Assembly: GCA_019022495.1 (NCBI GenBank)
Contig: JAFEKR010000015.1
Span: 310,001 to 374,000 of the forward strand
Direction of reading: 5' to 3'
DNA: 64,000 nt
Source of the DNA: Epichloe hybrida
Lineage: Eukaryota; Ascomycota; Sordariomycetes; Hypocreales; Clavicipitaceae
Shown here: one piece after another, positions 43,801-56,304 of the stretch
Layout of the letters: every line of letters begins with the position of its first letter
How positions within the stretch are numbered: position 1 is the first letter of the stretch
Made by a program: the position numbers and the translations under genes
The notes under the pieces: model-generated
Told to the model about the DNA's origin: nothing
Database searches by the model: none
Seen by the model: only the letters and a program-made list of their open reading frames with translations

Positions 43801-46800
43801 GGTGGCAAAGAGTGGAAAGAGAAGATAATGTAGAATTGCTATCTAGGAATTCCAGAATCTAGCAAGGAAATGGAAGATTATTATAAGCGCTAAATCGATC
43901 AATTAGATAAATCTAGGTTTCACGACGGCCATTTCTAGCGTATCGTGGCAGTGGATACGACGAGGGGTGGGACGATGAGCTGCAGCATCGGGTATCGGGT
44001 CTTCCAAGTCTCAAACTTGCTCCGTACCTGCCTCTGATGCCATGACTTGCTCTCTGCACGAGGCGGGCAGGAGGCATTACATAGGAGGGCCGGAGCGAGA
44101 GAGGGGAAAGGTTTCCATGTACTCCGTAGTCGGTACAGGACGCAGCGAGTCACCAGGTGGGCTGGAAGACGCAGTGACGCACCTTAGGGGGTTGTGATGA
44201 GATATGCGGTACCTGACCTATCAGATTCATCAAGGCTTCCTTTGCTTACTATTGCTCTTTCTCTCTCTCCTCTCTCACTACATATGATTTATACTGTGTA
44301 TTACGGAGTATGCATGCAGAGCAAAACTCACAGTTGCGAGGAGGCGCAGGGCTGGGGAGAGGAAGCTGTTTGGCAGCGGTCCCGGAGCCACTGTTGATTG
44401 GTCGGCTGCGTGTTACAGAATCGGCCCTTGGCCAGGTCCAATCAACAAGTCAACAGGTTCCGACCTTCGTCTCACCCTGGTTGCTGCCTTGACTGCCTCC
44501 ACGTCATGGGAAGCACGGAAGGCCGGAAGCACGGAAGCACGGAAGCACGGAAGCCCAAGCCAATGGACTTATCTGATGAGATGTTCTTGTACCGCCAGCA
44601 CTGGTTGAATCAGGCCACGGGCGTTGCACTGTCTCATCTGGCCGGCCGGCTGGATGTCGTGCATCCGTGACTGTGACCTTGTCGGGCTGCATGTATGTCT
44701 TGGACGAGGAAGCCACGCCATGGGTTCTATGCAGACAGAACTCCTCTGCAAGGCAAGCTCCGTCTGTGCTGTGGCCTTCTCTGGTCCTGCCTGATGGGTG
44801 GTATTATGGGTGGTGTGTGTGGTGTGGGGGGGCGTGGGTGGCGTGGGTGGTGTGATTGCTATGGTGGCTTCTGGAAGTAGGCGCGACCCGGAGGACCACT
44901 TGGACGTGGCTTCCAGTTGTCTGTCTTGTCGTCTTGTCGCCTGTCGTCTGTCGCCTGTCGCCTTGTCAGGGCAGGGCAGTCCACCGCGGCAACGAACGAC
45001 CACAGCCCAACGGCATAGTCTTATCGTCGATCGTCTGTCGTCCGTCTTATCGCCCACCTTTTCTTCAATTGTCTGCTCGCACATCCGAAATGAACGACCT
45101 CGTCCTTCTCCGCGACGCCCCTCGCTGCATCAGCAACGTAGGTAAGACTGCAAAAGTGGTGGAGAGGCAAAAAAAAAAAAGGATCCTCCTGCTGCTGCAC
45201 CATCCTTCCAACTTGAAACTCTCAAACCTGGAACCTTGCTCGTCTCCATGGAATCCTCGACTCCGTCTACCCAGTTTGGTTATCTAGGACCAGGCTCCAT
45301 TGAACCCCCAGACGGTACTTCTTGTCATAGTGGTTTTTTTTTTTCGTGCTAAGTGAGAAGCAATTGACAGCCACTCGAAGGCCCGGCAGAGATTCCCGCC
45401 CTGGTCTATTATGGCCGTTGTCGTGCGTCTTGATGGGGGGGGGGGTTCTTCCAACGAAGCCCAGCAACGACTTTCGACGCGCGCCCAAGTAAAATAGCCC
45501 AAATCCACCTTGAGCCCACTCACTCCGACAAACTATGGAAGCCTGGAAGCCTGGAAGCCCGAAAGCCGCTACTCTAATCGACGGATCCCCTTCAATGTTC
45601 CGCGACAGCCCTCGTGCTCTACTCCTATTAGAAGCCCACCTGCCCTCTCTACGATTCATCCGACACTTGTACGCCGCCTCATTCTCTCTTAGGCTTGGCC
45701 AAGCGCTCAGAGAAGGGGTGAACTTTCAACGGGTCCAGATAGTCCTAGTCTAAATCAACAACCCCAGCTTACAGATTTGGCGGGCTGGTGACGCCGGCTG
45801 TCCGGGTACCGTGTCGCGAGCCTGACCTTGTTAGCCTGAGAAGTTTGGATGAATGAGTCGGCCACATTGAAATCTCTCCGTGGTCCCCCAAGGGCCCCCC
45901 CTCCAACACACTTTCACGACTTGTGGACGCGTGCAGTATTATTCGTGTTCTTTTCGAGCTACAGCCAAGACAGAGACTAGCCATTCTGACGAGCCGACGA
46001 GGATGGAGAGTGAGTACGAGAGAGTGAAGACAGGATGTACCCGTACCCTTTCCCAAACCCCATCTAATACACACGCCTCGAGCTCAAACTCAGCGCCTAG
46101 AGATGCAATCTCATCTGGGCGGCGTCTGCGGTCAAGCCCAGGTGCCGGTCCATCCTGAAAGAGCTTCCCACGCCTTCTTCCTGACTCTCCAACTTCCTGG
46201 TCTCCCCCATTTCGCATCTTTGTCCTCCCTCGAAAGAGAACCACACCTCTCCCACGGACCCGCTCCCTTGTCGTGTCTTGTCGGATCATTTAGTCGCGTG
46301 TACTCCGTATTACATTTGTCCTGATTCTGTCTGTCTTCGACAAGCCTCACGAAGGTCACATCATTCATTTGGTTTTCGCCTAGTCTCAGTTCAGCTTGGA
46401 ATCCAACTCGGAAAGATCTCTATACCTATTCGGACGCATACTTCATTCTTCCTCTCTCTCTTACAAGCCCATCAAGTCTGCTATAGTAGTTGAAAGAAGC
46501 CGGCCCTCTTTCTGCTCCCTTCAAAGCCTTTCACTTTCGCTTTGGGATCATATATGCAGCAGCGCCCTTCCTATCCTATTCACTCCTCACAGACAAACAA
46601 GTCTCTCAGTCACAACTTATAGCACCCCATCATCGACCAACGTTACTCAATCGATAACGTCGAGCTGAACTTGCCGATTGTTATTGCGACAACGAACCGA
46701 CAGACTCGTCTCCTGTACGTGGCTGGTATGTCCTCTTTCCATGAAATCCACAGCAACTTGACGTTGTCACAAGGCATCGAAGTCGCGTTGACGTCGTATG

Positions 46801-47136
46801 AGACAACGAGCGAGAATGAGCCCGACGAGGAAAGAACTGCTTCCTATCAGGCTTTTAGGCGCAAACTGACATGATGACTCTTTCAGGTAGAAGGCCGGAA
46901 GCAACACACTCGTCTATTACCAGATATTTTGAGCTGCTCACATGGTTCGAGACTTTTACTGCAACATTGATTCTGTCGCCGAGAAGCGCTGTACAGCACT
47001 CTTCACCGACTGAGTTCAGCGATCAAAATCTTTGCTTCGTTATTGCTGAACCACCTTGACTCCTTATTCCATCACCCCGCGGTACATCAAGTTCGAGCAG
47101 CATTTTGGGACCATTTTGGTTCGTTCAAAATTGGAT
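43801..47136. other. Gene-poor region, right part, and long leader of the Rua1-type gene
   Basis: No defensible coding frame. It holds an 8-bp repeat (44510-44554), a GGAAGCCT repeat near 45537-45562 and several copies of TACTCCGTA. The last 1-2 kb, which is pyrimidine-rich with many short upstream ATG frames, may be the 5' UTR of the regulator gene that begins at 47137. Confidence 0.45.
44510..44554. repeat. 8-bp tandem repeat (GGAAGCAC)n
   Basis: Several imperfect copies of GGAAGCAC, one interrupted by GGCC. Confidence 0.8.
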
Positions 47137-49148
47137 ATGAGCGCCCACGCAATACATGGGAACGACGGATCTTTATCCGGTGGTACCATGTGGATGAGCC
47201 CCCCAACTTCACAGCCACGAAAGAGGCCGGCGATAAATTACACGGACAATCCATACGGATTGGGAGATGCTGGTCGCCAGATGTCCTCCTGGGGTGGCCT
47301 ACCGATGCATCAGCCCGCAGAAGCGGCCACTTCGCAACCGACATCTACTTCCCAAGATCTCCTTACGCTCTCCCTGCCTTCCGAAGGTAAGCACGATGCC
47401 AGTTGCGTCGGCGATCTGTCCTCTGAGGCTGACTGTTTTTCCCCAGGTTCATGGAACCAGCCATCATGCGGCGAGATTCTCGACTTTCAAGGCCTGGATA
47501 CCGAGGGTCCGATCGGTCAAGCATACACCACGGATGAAACTGTACCGATCATTGATTTGAGGTTTTCCAATCAACAGCAAGACTCGGACAACTTGGACTC
47601 GGAGGGCAGAATGAAGAAGAGGCGATTTTCGGGCTCCTCATTGGTCGTTTCGAGCTGTGAGCCGTTATCTGACATACCTTCGTCCTACGATGATTTCCCT
47701 GCGACCATGTCAGAGGCTCCGTCGTACGCATCAGAGTACCTACCCACTTCAAATCGAACATCACTCATGTCTTCCATTCACCAGTCTCCAGTAGCTTCGC
47801 CTCGGGCCACTTCTCACAATCGACCTGATCAGGTTCGAACTCAGAGCCGTGGCCGCGCTTCTCCTTCCCCGCGACCCAGCGCTCGATCTGCGCCATATAG
47901 CATTGAAGGGTCCAATAATCAACGGTGGTCTACTGGATCCTACGCCCCAATGCAAAACCGACGATACTCTCCGCTTGTCTACCACAATCATGCGCAGGAT
48001 GGGTACGGGGCGAACCAGCGCATGTCCCTTCAGAACTATCCACCAAATCCATCAGGCCCAACCTCTGCGCACATGGGTAACTTTCACAGCCATCATCAGC
48101 CTTCACACCATCACCAGCATCCGCACCCGCACCCGCACCTGCATCATCAACCATACTATCTCCCTGGCCAGCCTGCGTTTCCTCGACATGCTATGATCTT
48201 ACAGTCGCAACTGCCTCATCAGAACATGTTTGAGCAGCCGCCTCCATTGCCGTCCCAAGGACTATTCAAAATGCTACAGAGTAACGGCGATGCTCACACT
48301 TTACACGGCCATTACACAGATTTATCCGACCCTCCTGATCTATTTGCTGCCTTGAAAGAGGAGCAAATCCCGCCACCCGAGGAAGACATGAACCCATCGG
48401 ATTCAAGCCTGATTCCATACGAGCAAGCTTTGCGTTTTGAGGGCGATCTCTATACCCCCAAATGGGTCCGAGGGCATGGGAACAAGCGTGAGGGTTGGTG
48501 CGGCATCTGCAAGCCGGGGAGGTGGCTTGTTCTCAAAAACTCGGCATTCTGGTACGACAAGTCATTTACGCATGGCATTAGCGCGGCGACTGGCAGCCCC
48601 TTCGAGGAGCCTCTCGATACTCGACGTATGGACGGTAACCCAGACGTCTGGGAGGGTCTTTGTGGTAGCTGCAACGACTGGATACCACTGGTCAGTAGCA
48701 AAAAAAAGGGCACGACATGGTTTCGGCATGCATACAAAGTAAGTAGAACGTCGAATCCAGTGAGTCCTGAGAAAAAGGAAGGGGGGGCAGCCCGAAACTA
48801 ACCACGCGGTCTCAATAGTGTCACACCCACCAAAAGGTCAAGGATACTCCGAAAAGGCGACGGGAGACGAATTGCAACAAAAACTCGGCAGGACAAGGTA
48901 CTCGTCCCAAGACGGAAGCTACTACACCACATACACCCGTTACACCACATGTTCATACGCCGGCATCGGGCCCCAACACACCAACCACGATGTCAGCACC
49001 TCAGCTTCAACTCAAGGTTCTGCATCAGCAAAAGCAGATGTATCAAAATTTTACATCAGCTGTACCAACACCCGAGCCTTACAACCCGCCCGGCTCTCAA
49101 TCTCTTTGCATGCCAGGAACGGCATCAATGATGGAAAATATGATTTGA
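47137..49148 (+). CDS. Transcription regulator with Rua1-type C-terminal domain
   Basis: Exons are 47137-47386, 47447-48738 and 48819-49148, giving 623 residues. Intron 1 (60 bp) has GTAAGC, a CTGAC branch site and TTTTTCCCCAG; intron 2 is GTAAGT..CAATAG. The first in-frame ATG is 47137, but an additional upstream exon cannot be excluded. The N-terminal 400 residues are disordered, with Ser/Pro-rich and His-rich stretches. From about 430 the sequence reads YTPKWVRGHGNKREGWCG, then GRWLVLKNSAFWYDKSF, GNPDVWEGLCGSCNDWIPL, KKGTTWFRHAYK and CHTH. This is the Cys/Trp-rich domain named after Ustilago Rua1, probably a zinc-coordinating DNA-binding unit. Rua1 regulates a glycolipid cluster in Ustilago; the target here is unknown. 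Confidence 0.85.
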
Positions 49149-52100
49149 ACAGACACTTTTGTTTCGATTTCAAACTCTCCTAGGTTTCTGTATTTATTTT
49201 TTTGGTCATGAACATGAATACTTGGACGACTCATTATTCTTCCCTTCAGATAAAGGGAAAAGAATTGAGAGATGTCACGAAGTCACGATATTATTAGAAG
49301 TGCTGTCGAGAAATGGATGACTCGGAGCACAGTTTCACTTTTCAGTCACGACTCATGTGCGATGATTTGGGAAGCAAATAGGAGTATAGACGGTTTCTGC
49401 ATGAGCTTTTGGGTAGCCGAGGAACATATGGTCAGGGGTTCAAACTGTAGAAGTATTTGGAAGCTGGGAGAAATCTGTCAAGACCTGGGATGGAGACCTG
49501 GCCTTTGCTGCAAATTGTTTGATGCTGGTTGTGCTACATTTCTTCTTCTTCTTCTTCTTCTATTCTCTTCTCATTCTTTCGTTAATGTAACTTTCGACCA
49601 ACCTATGTATGTCCTGTCATACTTGCTCTTTTCTTGTTTTTTTTATCCGGCCTCTGACCGTTTGTCCTATTTCGTTTTTTTTTTGGTCTTTGCTCTATTG
49701 TCTCTACTTGTCTTGCGTCTATATATCTCAATACGATACCGCTACAGATTGTATGGAGGGGCAGTTACGCCATGAGCGAATTTCTTATCCTACCAAGGTT
49801 CTCCCATTCAGGTCATCCCACTTGCAGGGCATATACAGTCTGCCCTATCCTTGGCCCTTTGCTCAACGAAGCACGGAGTAGTAGCGCAGCCTTTTGGGCA
49901 TTCAGATGGGCTTCCCTTGGGTGTTCTGTTGTGCTTCCACCAAAGAAGCTTGTGGTGCCATGACAGCCAATCATTCTCGGCGGGAGCTGAGCTGCTGGCA
50001 CAGACCCAGCGCTAATGGCAAGGCCAGCCTCGACGAACCATGGCCGCTGATGCTGCGCGTAGCAGTGGGTGGGTGGGTGGGTGCGTGCTGGTGCGGCGTG
50101 GTTGACCTGTTTGTTTCAGACGCATTGTTCTTGGAGGTGGTGGAATTATTTCATCTGAAGCCGAGCCCAAAATGCTGCTGAGCATTTTCACCACCAATTT
50201 TCACTAAACAGGGCTGTACATGTATGTAGTACAGTGCGGAGAAGTGCGCCACCCACACATGGTCCCTGGTTTGTAGATTGTGTCATGTTCGCCGACCATG
50301 GCAAGCTCTTCTCGGAATCTTTGCCGTAGATCAAATGTGAAGCGTGCTAGCATGACTTGTTCGGTTGATTGGCTGTTCTTTCAGTTCCTTTCGCACCGCG
50401 GCAACGACTACGTTGTGTCCCAGCATGGCCAAGCCAGACACGTCCCACATGTCGAGACAGGTTGTCTGAAGATGGAAACGGAACTGTTTTCTTTCTGCTC
50501 CTCCCGGAGTGCTCCATTGGACGAAGAAGAAAAGAAGAAAAGAATTCCCATGTGAGCCAAGCAGTCTTTTTGCATTTCTGGGCATGGAACAGAATGGGAA
50601 TTCGGCAGTCCGACCGGGGTTTTGCTTAGTTGGTGTGGAACATGCATCAATCGGGGGCCAAGGGGCCCAAGCACTGCCAAAAAGACGGCCAAGTTTGTAA
50701 AGACGCAATTGTGCAAGTCGATCGAGATCTGTTTGGTCGCGATATTCCGGGGTTGGGCCAAATTTTCCCTATTTCGGTAAAAAAATGAATTGGCCCACAA
50801 CTTACGGATTACGACCGCCCCCCTTTCCTTCGCGGTTGCACCCAACGTGATGATTGATGATGGCTCGGCCTCGGGTTGGGACTTGCGAGTGCGTGCTGAG
50901 GGAAGGAAGTGTGCCTGGTGGGATTGTGTGCCTGCCGTGTTGGGTGTCCTGATCAGTGAAGTGACCTTGGCATGGAAGGAGTGGCCGAGAAGATATGCGC
51001 CAATGGTTGTGAAGCTGCATGAGATGCGTTCGAGATGCGAGAACCTTGTCACATTTCACACGACATCAACCAGAGGCTCGACCTGAGGTGCAGTCGGCCA
51101 TCACACACCCATCGCACAGTGGAACGGTGTGTGCATGGTGAGGCTCCGCTTGTCTCTTGAGCCACTCAAACAACACTCAAACAACACGGCAACTCTCTCC
51201 CTGGCCCGGAAACTCCATGTCGATGCGAGGGTCGATGCGAGGGGACGGGCGGACATCACCCACTTGCCACTTGTCTGGACTTGTCTGTCATACAGCCAGA
51301 GTGGCCGGAGTGGCCAGAATGTTGCCAGAGTGTTGCCAGAGTGTCGCCAGAGTGGCCAGAGTGCAGCCCGACCAGACTTGGCCAAGGCAGCCGTAATTGT
51401 TCAACGGATCAAAATAGATGGCTATTCGGTTAACTGGCAAACAACCCAGAGATGATAGTTGGAGCTTCCAGGGCACGGCCGATGGTTTGCAACAGGAACG
51501 GCTTAATTAGCGAATCCTTCTTGTTATCAGTCGCGGCAAGGACCCGGAGGAAGCTGATCTGAGCCATGCATGGCCAATCCCGGGTCAGTCAGCAAGACTC
51601 AGGTCATCCAAACATCCCTGTTCCGCCCTTTTCTCGGATCTGAGTTATCGGTCGGTCCTCGCTGTTCGATTGAAAGTGATGCACTCATTGCTCGTTGGTT
51701 GGCCCCCCCCCCCAAAAAAAAGATCGAAAGCTGGGTCCGGCGTTGCACTGTGCCTGGACAAGAGCCCCCCCCCCCCGGTGCACCGACCAGACAATCCATG
51801 GCCAACCGATCGAGTCGCTCGCTCCATCTCATCCCGCCGTTTGGTCGTTGGTTTATTATCCCATCCCAGTTTCCAGTTCTTCGTTGCTTTTGGCGGCTCG
51901 CCTAGAATATCATTGCCCTCTCTCATCTATAATTCCATCGCACCCGGCCATCCTATACTTCCCAGCCATCCTCATATGGGGACAGCTTCAGTTCACACAT
52001 CCCCCCCCCACCTCCCTGATTCGATTCTGTCGTGTTCAAAACCAGCTGCACGGCAACTAAATTCTGTCTCCCTTCTCTCATACTCTCTCAGTAGCGGGTG

Positions 52101-52690
52101 TCCACCCCCTTGTTGACCAGATTTTTATTAGCGGTGCCAAAGGCAAGCTCCATCCGCCCCTCCCTTGATTCCCACACCTGGTTTGGAGTAATGCCTCTCT
52201 GTCACAGACTCACAGCTAACAAAACCTTTGCCCTTCACGCAGGCTCTTAGAAACCTAGCGACCTGCTGATTCCTCTTTTTTTTTTCCCCCGTCAAACTCC
52301 TGTCCCACCCTCTCTCTCTCACGATTTGTTCCTCACTTTGCGTCTCTAGACCTTGAACAACACTCTAGCCTTGCTCCCCTCCTTATTTGCCTATTCCTGC
52401 TTCCTCTGCGCATAGCCTCACCGCCGACTTGGACTGGGCTAGCTTTCGTAATCGTCCTTTCCTCCGACTCCGACCAGTTGCGTTGGTTGCGGTTATCTGC
52501 AATTGCACACAACTGCCGCGGTCTGCTTTACGTCCTCGTACCGCATCACCTGGATTGAATATACGCGAGCGCCTTGCACGCAACTGTTCAGATCACACCA
52601 CTGGCCATATTCAAAGCTTGGATGCGGACCCAGGGATGAACCTATTTTTTTTGTCATAGTGTAATTGGTAATTGCCATCACAGAGCTGCT
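49149..52690. other. Intergenic region with simple repeats
   Basis: About 3.5 kb without a defensible coding frame. It includes a TTC run (49541-49562), a GTGG repeat (50067-50086), an 11-bp repeat (51297-51365) and two C-runs (51703-51713, 51765-51777). The last 600 bases are pyrimidine-rich and probably the leader of the PHD gene. Confidence 0.5.
51297..51365. repeat. Imperfect 9-11-bp minisatellite
   Basis: Units of the type CAGAGTGTTGC and CAGAGTGGC repeat about six times with single-base and length variants. Confidence 0.75.
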
Positions 52691-55188
52691 ATGAGCGAGG
52701 ATCCTCTGGCCGCAAGGTACGTTCACTCGTCCACCCACCACCACACCACGGTCCAAGTTCCCAATCTCCACTTTCCACCACCATCAAGCAAAAAGCTGCA
52801 CGTTTGGACTGACTGATGAACACATGGTCGTGTGCACTCCGTAGTAGCTTTGGAGATCCAAACGCTCAGCCACTCACACCGAAGCAAACACCCAAATCCA
52901 TCGCATTTCCGAGCCCCGTTTTCGAAACACCCAAGCCCTATCAGGGCTCTTTTACCGACGCCGGCGGTCTTACTCCCCGCTTCGCGGAGGAGTATTCTGT
53001 CTTCAACGCTACCCCAGGCAATTTACGAGGCGCACAAGGCATATTTCCTGACTTTGCCGGGGCAACTGCATCAGCAACATCTTCGTTGGGCCACAAACGT
53101 ATCTTGTCTGCCGAGGGCTTTGCCGTCGAAATAGCAGCGCATGTTGATCACGCTTCGTCCAACTCAAGCGCTTGTCTGCCACCAGTGCATCACGCCCATC
53201 GATCAATTTCCTCTCCCGACCAGTCCATCATACGAAAGAGTCTCTCTGCCACCATTTCACAGTCTCAATTAAGCCCTGCCTCGTGCAAGACTCCGACTTC
53301 ATCGAAGAGGGCTCGGCGAGGCACCATTACCGAAACTGAACCGACGCAAGTCATATCCCCCCCGCCCACAGCTCGAAAGGGAGGGCGCAAGCTCGTCCCA
53401 AAGCCCAGCAGCATGCAGCATGACCAAGGTTTCGGTCATGCAGATCTTCATGATCCTTCACAGCAGGACATGACAGCCTTCATGGGCAATGTCGGGGACA
53501 TGTTTGGATATCCCATGTCAGCCCCGGCCGGTATCACGCAACCCAACTTCTGGGACCCATCTATGTCTATGGGCATGGATATTGACTTCGCGACATCGGG
53601 AACGCTTTTATTCCAACCCACTACGGCATCTTCTCATCGCCATACTGGTTCATTTGATTGGAACAGTGACATTCAGCTTTTCCAGGATCCAAATGCCCCG
53701 CCATCCTCGAATCAAGAAAATTTACAACCTTCCGGACCGGAAAGGACACTGGCCCCAAAACCACCCGTGCCCAACCCTGCCTGTACCAATGTTGGTTGTC
53801 ACTCAATACCAGCAGCATATCCTGCTAATAATACGACCAGCATGGACGACGATCCGTTCGACATGAGCAACGCTAGTGACGCAGTTGACCCTGGTCTCCT
53901 TTTTAGCCGCCCCCCGAGTGCAGCCGCGGGTGCTGATCTCGGCAGCTATGCTCAGTCTGGTTCGGCCGAGGCAGCAATTGTACAAAGAGGAAAAGTGCGA
54001 GGAGCAGACATCCGCAGGTCGAGTAGCTCCCGGGAGACGAAGAGCAACACCGAAGTTCCAGATCGAGCAATCGCCAGCTCATCTGTGAAGGCATCGGGAA
54101 GGCCAGGGCTCGGCCGGAGCGTCAGTGAAAGCCGAGGCAAGAAGCTCATCAAAAGAGGAGCCCTTCCGCTTTTAGCTCCTGCTGCAGCCAGGCCGGCTAG
54201 TGGTCCGGGGCTCCCGGCCAGCAAGTCAACAACAGGTCGTGTATCAGGCAGGATATCGCCGTTCAAAAACCAGCAGCGCTTGACCAGTCTCGCATCCATC
54301 CCTGAAACCTCCCCACACTCCCGCCCATGTACCTCGGTGCGGTTGTTCATCGACGCCCACGGACGTGCGCGAACGGAGACGACTATGGGCGGAGGGAGTT
54401 CTCTGATGATGGCTCGGAGTCGAAGCTCTCAAGACCTGCCGACAAGTCGGGGGGGCTATTGCTCATCAGTAGAGTGCGGCGAGGATTCTGATACGGATGA
54501 CGAGCCGATCATCATCCCGAGTCGCAACAGCTCATTTCATACATCCTTTGCTCTTCCGGACCCCCGAAAACCCGTCGGTTCGATTTTTCACTCATCAAGG
54601 AGAAGTGTAAGCGAAAGAAGCAATAGCAACTCGGCCAACGAAGGAGAGAGCGAGGCAGAGACTGTGGTCAATGAGAGACCTGGCAAGGTCGGGGATGCCA
54701 TGAGCGAGTTACGTAAAGTAGTTCAGGATCGACAGAAACGATCCCTGCGACTGAACAGTTCAAGATGCCAACAATCGTTCAACACGACTCATCTACGCAA
54801 TTTCCCCGGAGGAATCATTTCGCCGACGAGTCTGACAGAGTCCAGTTACGGCCCTGATAATTACGGCATGCGCTGTGTGTGCAACAATAGCAAGGCAGAC
54901 GAGGGAGAAGGCTTCATGGTCCAATGGTATGTGGCCACTGGATATGTTCTACAAGATTGGAAATGACTAACAAAACGGTTCCTTAGCGAGTCGTGTGAAA
55001 TGTGGCTTCATGGGCAATGTATCAACATTACCAGGCGAACGATGCCAAGCGTGTATATTTGTGGGTTTTGTGCGAATACACCCAACATGATCCGAAGGCG
55101 TACACGAGATAGCGAGCGAGAAAATGCGTTGGGTATCGGAATCGCGGTATCTCCGCTGGGGAACAAATTGTTCCGGTCTTTTCGGTAG
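52691..55188 (+). CDS. PHD-finger protein
   Basis: Exons are 52691-52716, 52848-54926 and 54987-55188 (introns GTACGT..GTAGTAG and GTATGT..CCTTAG), giving 768 residues. Exon 1 is only 26 bases (MSEDPLAA plus two bases of a Ser codon). Most of the protein is disordered, rich in Ser and Pro, with basic patches (SSKRARRGT, RGKKLIKRG). The PHD finger spans the last intron: CVCNN, FMVQCESCEMWLHGQC, then YICGFC, a complete C4HC3 set. A split TG/C codon forms one zinc ligand, so splicing is required. The aromatic residue expected before the C of the second half is present (W in EMWLH). PHD fingers read histone H3 tails; the complex it belongs to is unknown. Confidence 0.85.
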
Positions 55189-56304
55189 GAAAAAGAATGC
55201 CGGTTGAAAAAGAAAGATAGACGGCATTTTTGACATTTGTAATCATCATGGCGACGGGAATTATGGGTTTTCTGCTTTTTTTTTAGAAAAATACTCCGCA
55301 TCTGGATCAGTACATACTTGTTTATCAAATCTCAGCTTACCGGCATCGTGTGGGGGAAAGGAGATGAAATACGGGGAAAGCATTATTCATGTTCATACTG
55401 AACGCTTGTCGTTGTTGTCGTTGTTCCCATGCATCCATGGATGGGCATCATCAGATGAGATGTGTTGCATGACGAGGCAATGTGGGCGAGTTCAAAAGCG
55501 GCAGACCATGATGTATATAAGCTTAATAAGAATTCTTGACGAGTGCGATGTTGACTAATTATGTATTCACGAAAAGGGGGCTCCGGCCGTAGACTAGTCG
55601 AGGGTCCTTGGTAGAGGCAGGTGTTGAAAGGTCAGACAACCAGCCAACAAACTTGTTCTGGGCATGACGAGGGCAAAGTCTTGTTTACGCATGGCGTCAA
55701 ATGGGTCCCACCTAATCACAAGCGGGTTTCTTATTAGGAAATATGTATATATAAACACAGTAATCGGTGATACCTAAGCTGATAGTAGTAAGAGCAGAAA
55801 GGGAGGGATAAATCCGCACGGGGTAGGACCAGAAGCTAGCTGAGGACCAGAGATGAACAAAGGATGCCAGCCGAGGAATTAGATACCGTCAGCGTCAGAC
55901 TCGGACGATATCGGGGGTTCCTTGCTTCTCCTTCCCCTTTCTCATTGTTACTTGTCCCTTGCTACGTAGGATATGGAGCCTGTTGAACTCTCGTTTCCTT
56001 TCGTCACTCTCTCTTTTCCTCTCTTGCTTTCTCACTTGTTAACCCTTTTCTAGACAAAAATCTGACCAATTTCTTTTTTTTTTCGTCTTCACATCTTCTC
56101 TAAATAAAAAGCGTCTTGGGTGCCGTTCTTTTCCAAGAAGAACGGTCCCCCGACACAAAATGACACTTGGAAGGGCTCTCCTCTGGAACTAGGTACATCA
56201 ATCCGTGTCGACACATACGAAGCCATATTGGGGTATCTCGGCACATGTACACGTCAAAAATACCGTATTCAGGAGCCCACTGTACGCCAATTGTTGAGGC
56301 GTTT
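55189..56304. other. Convergent intergenic region
   Basis: The 3' flanks of the PHD gene and of the Stm1-like gene. T-rich and TC-rich tracts lie near 55920-56100. No gene is seen. Confidence 0.55.
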
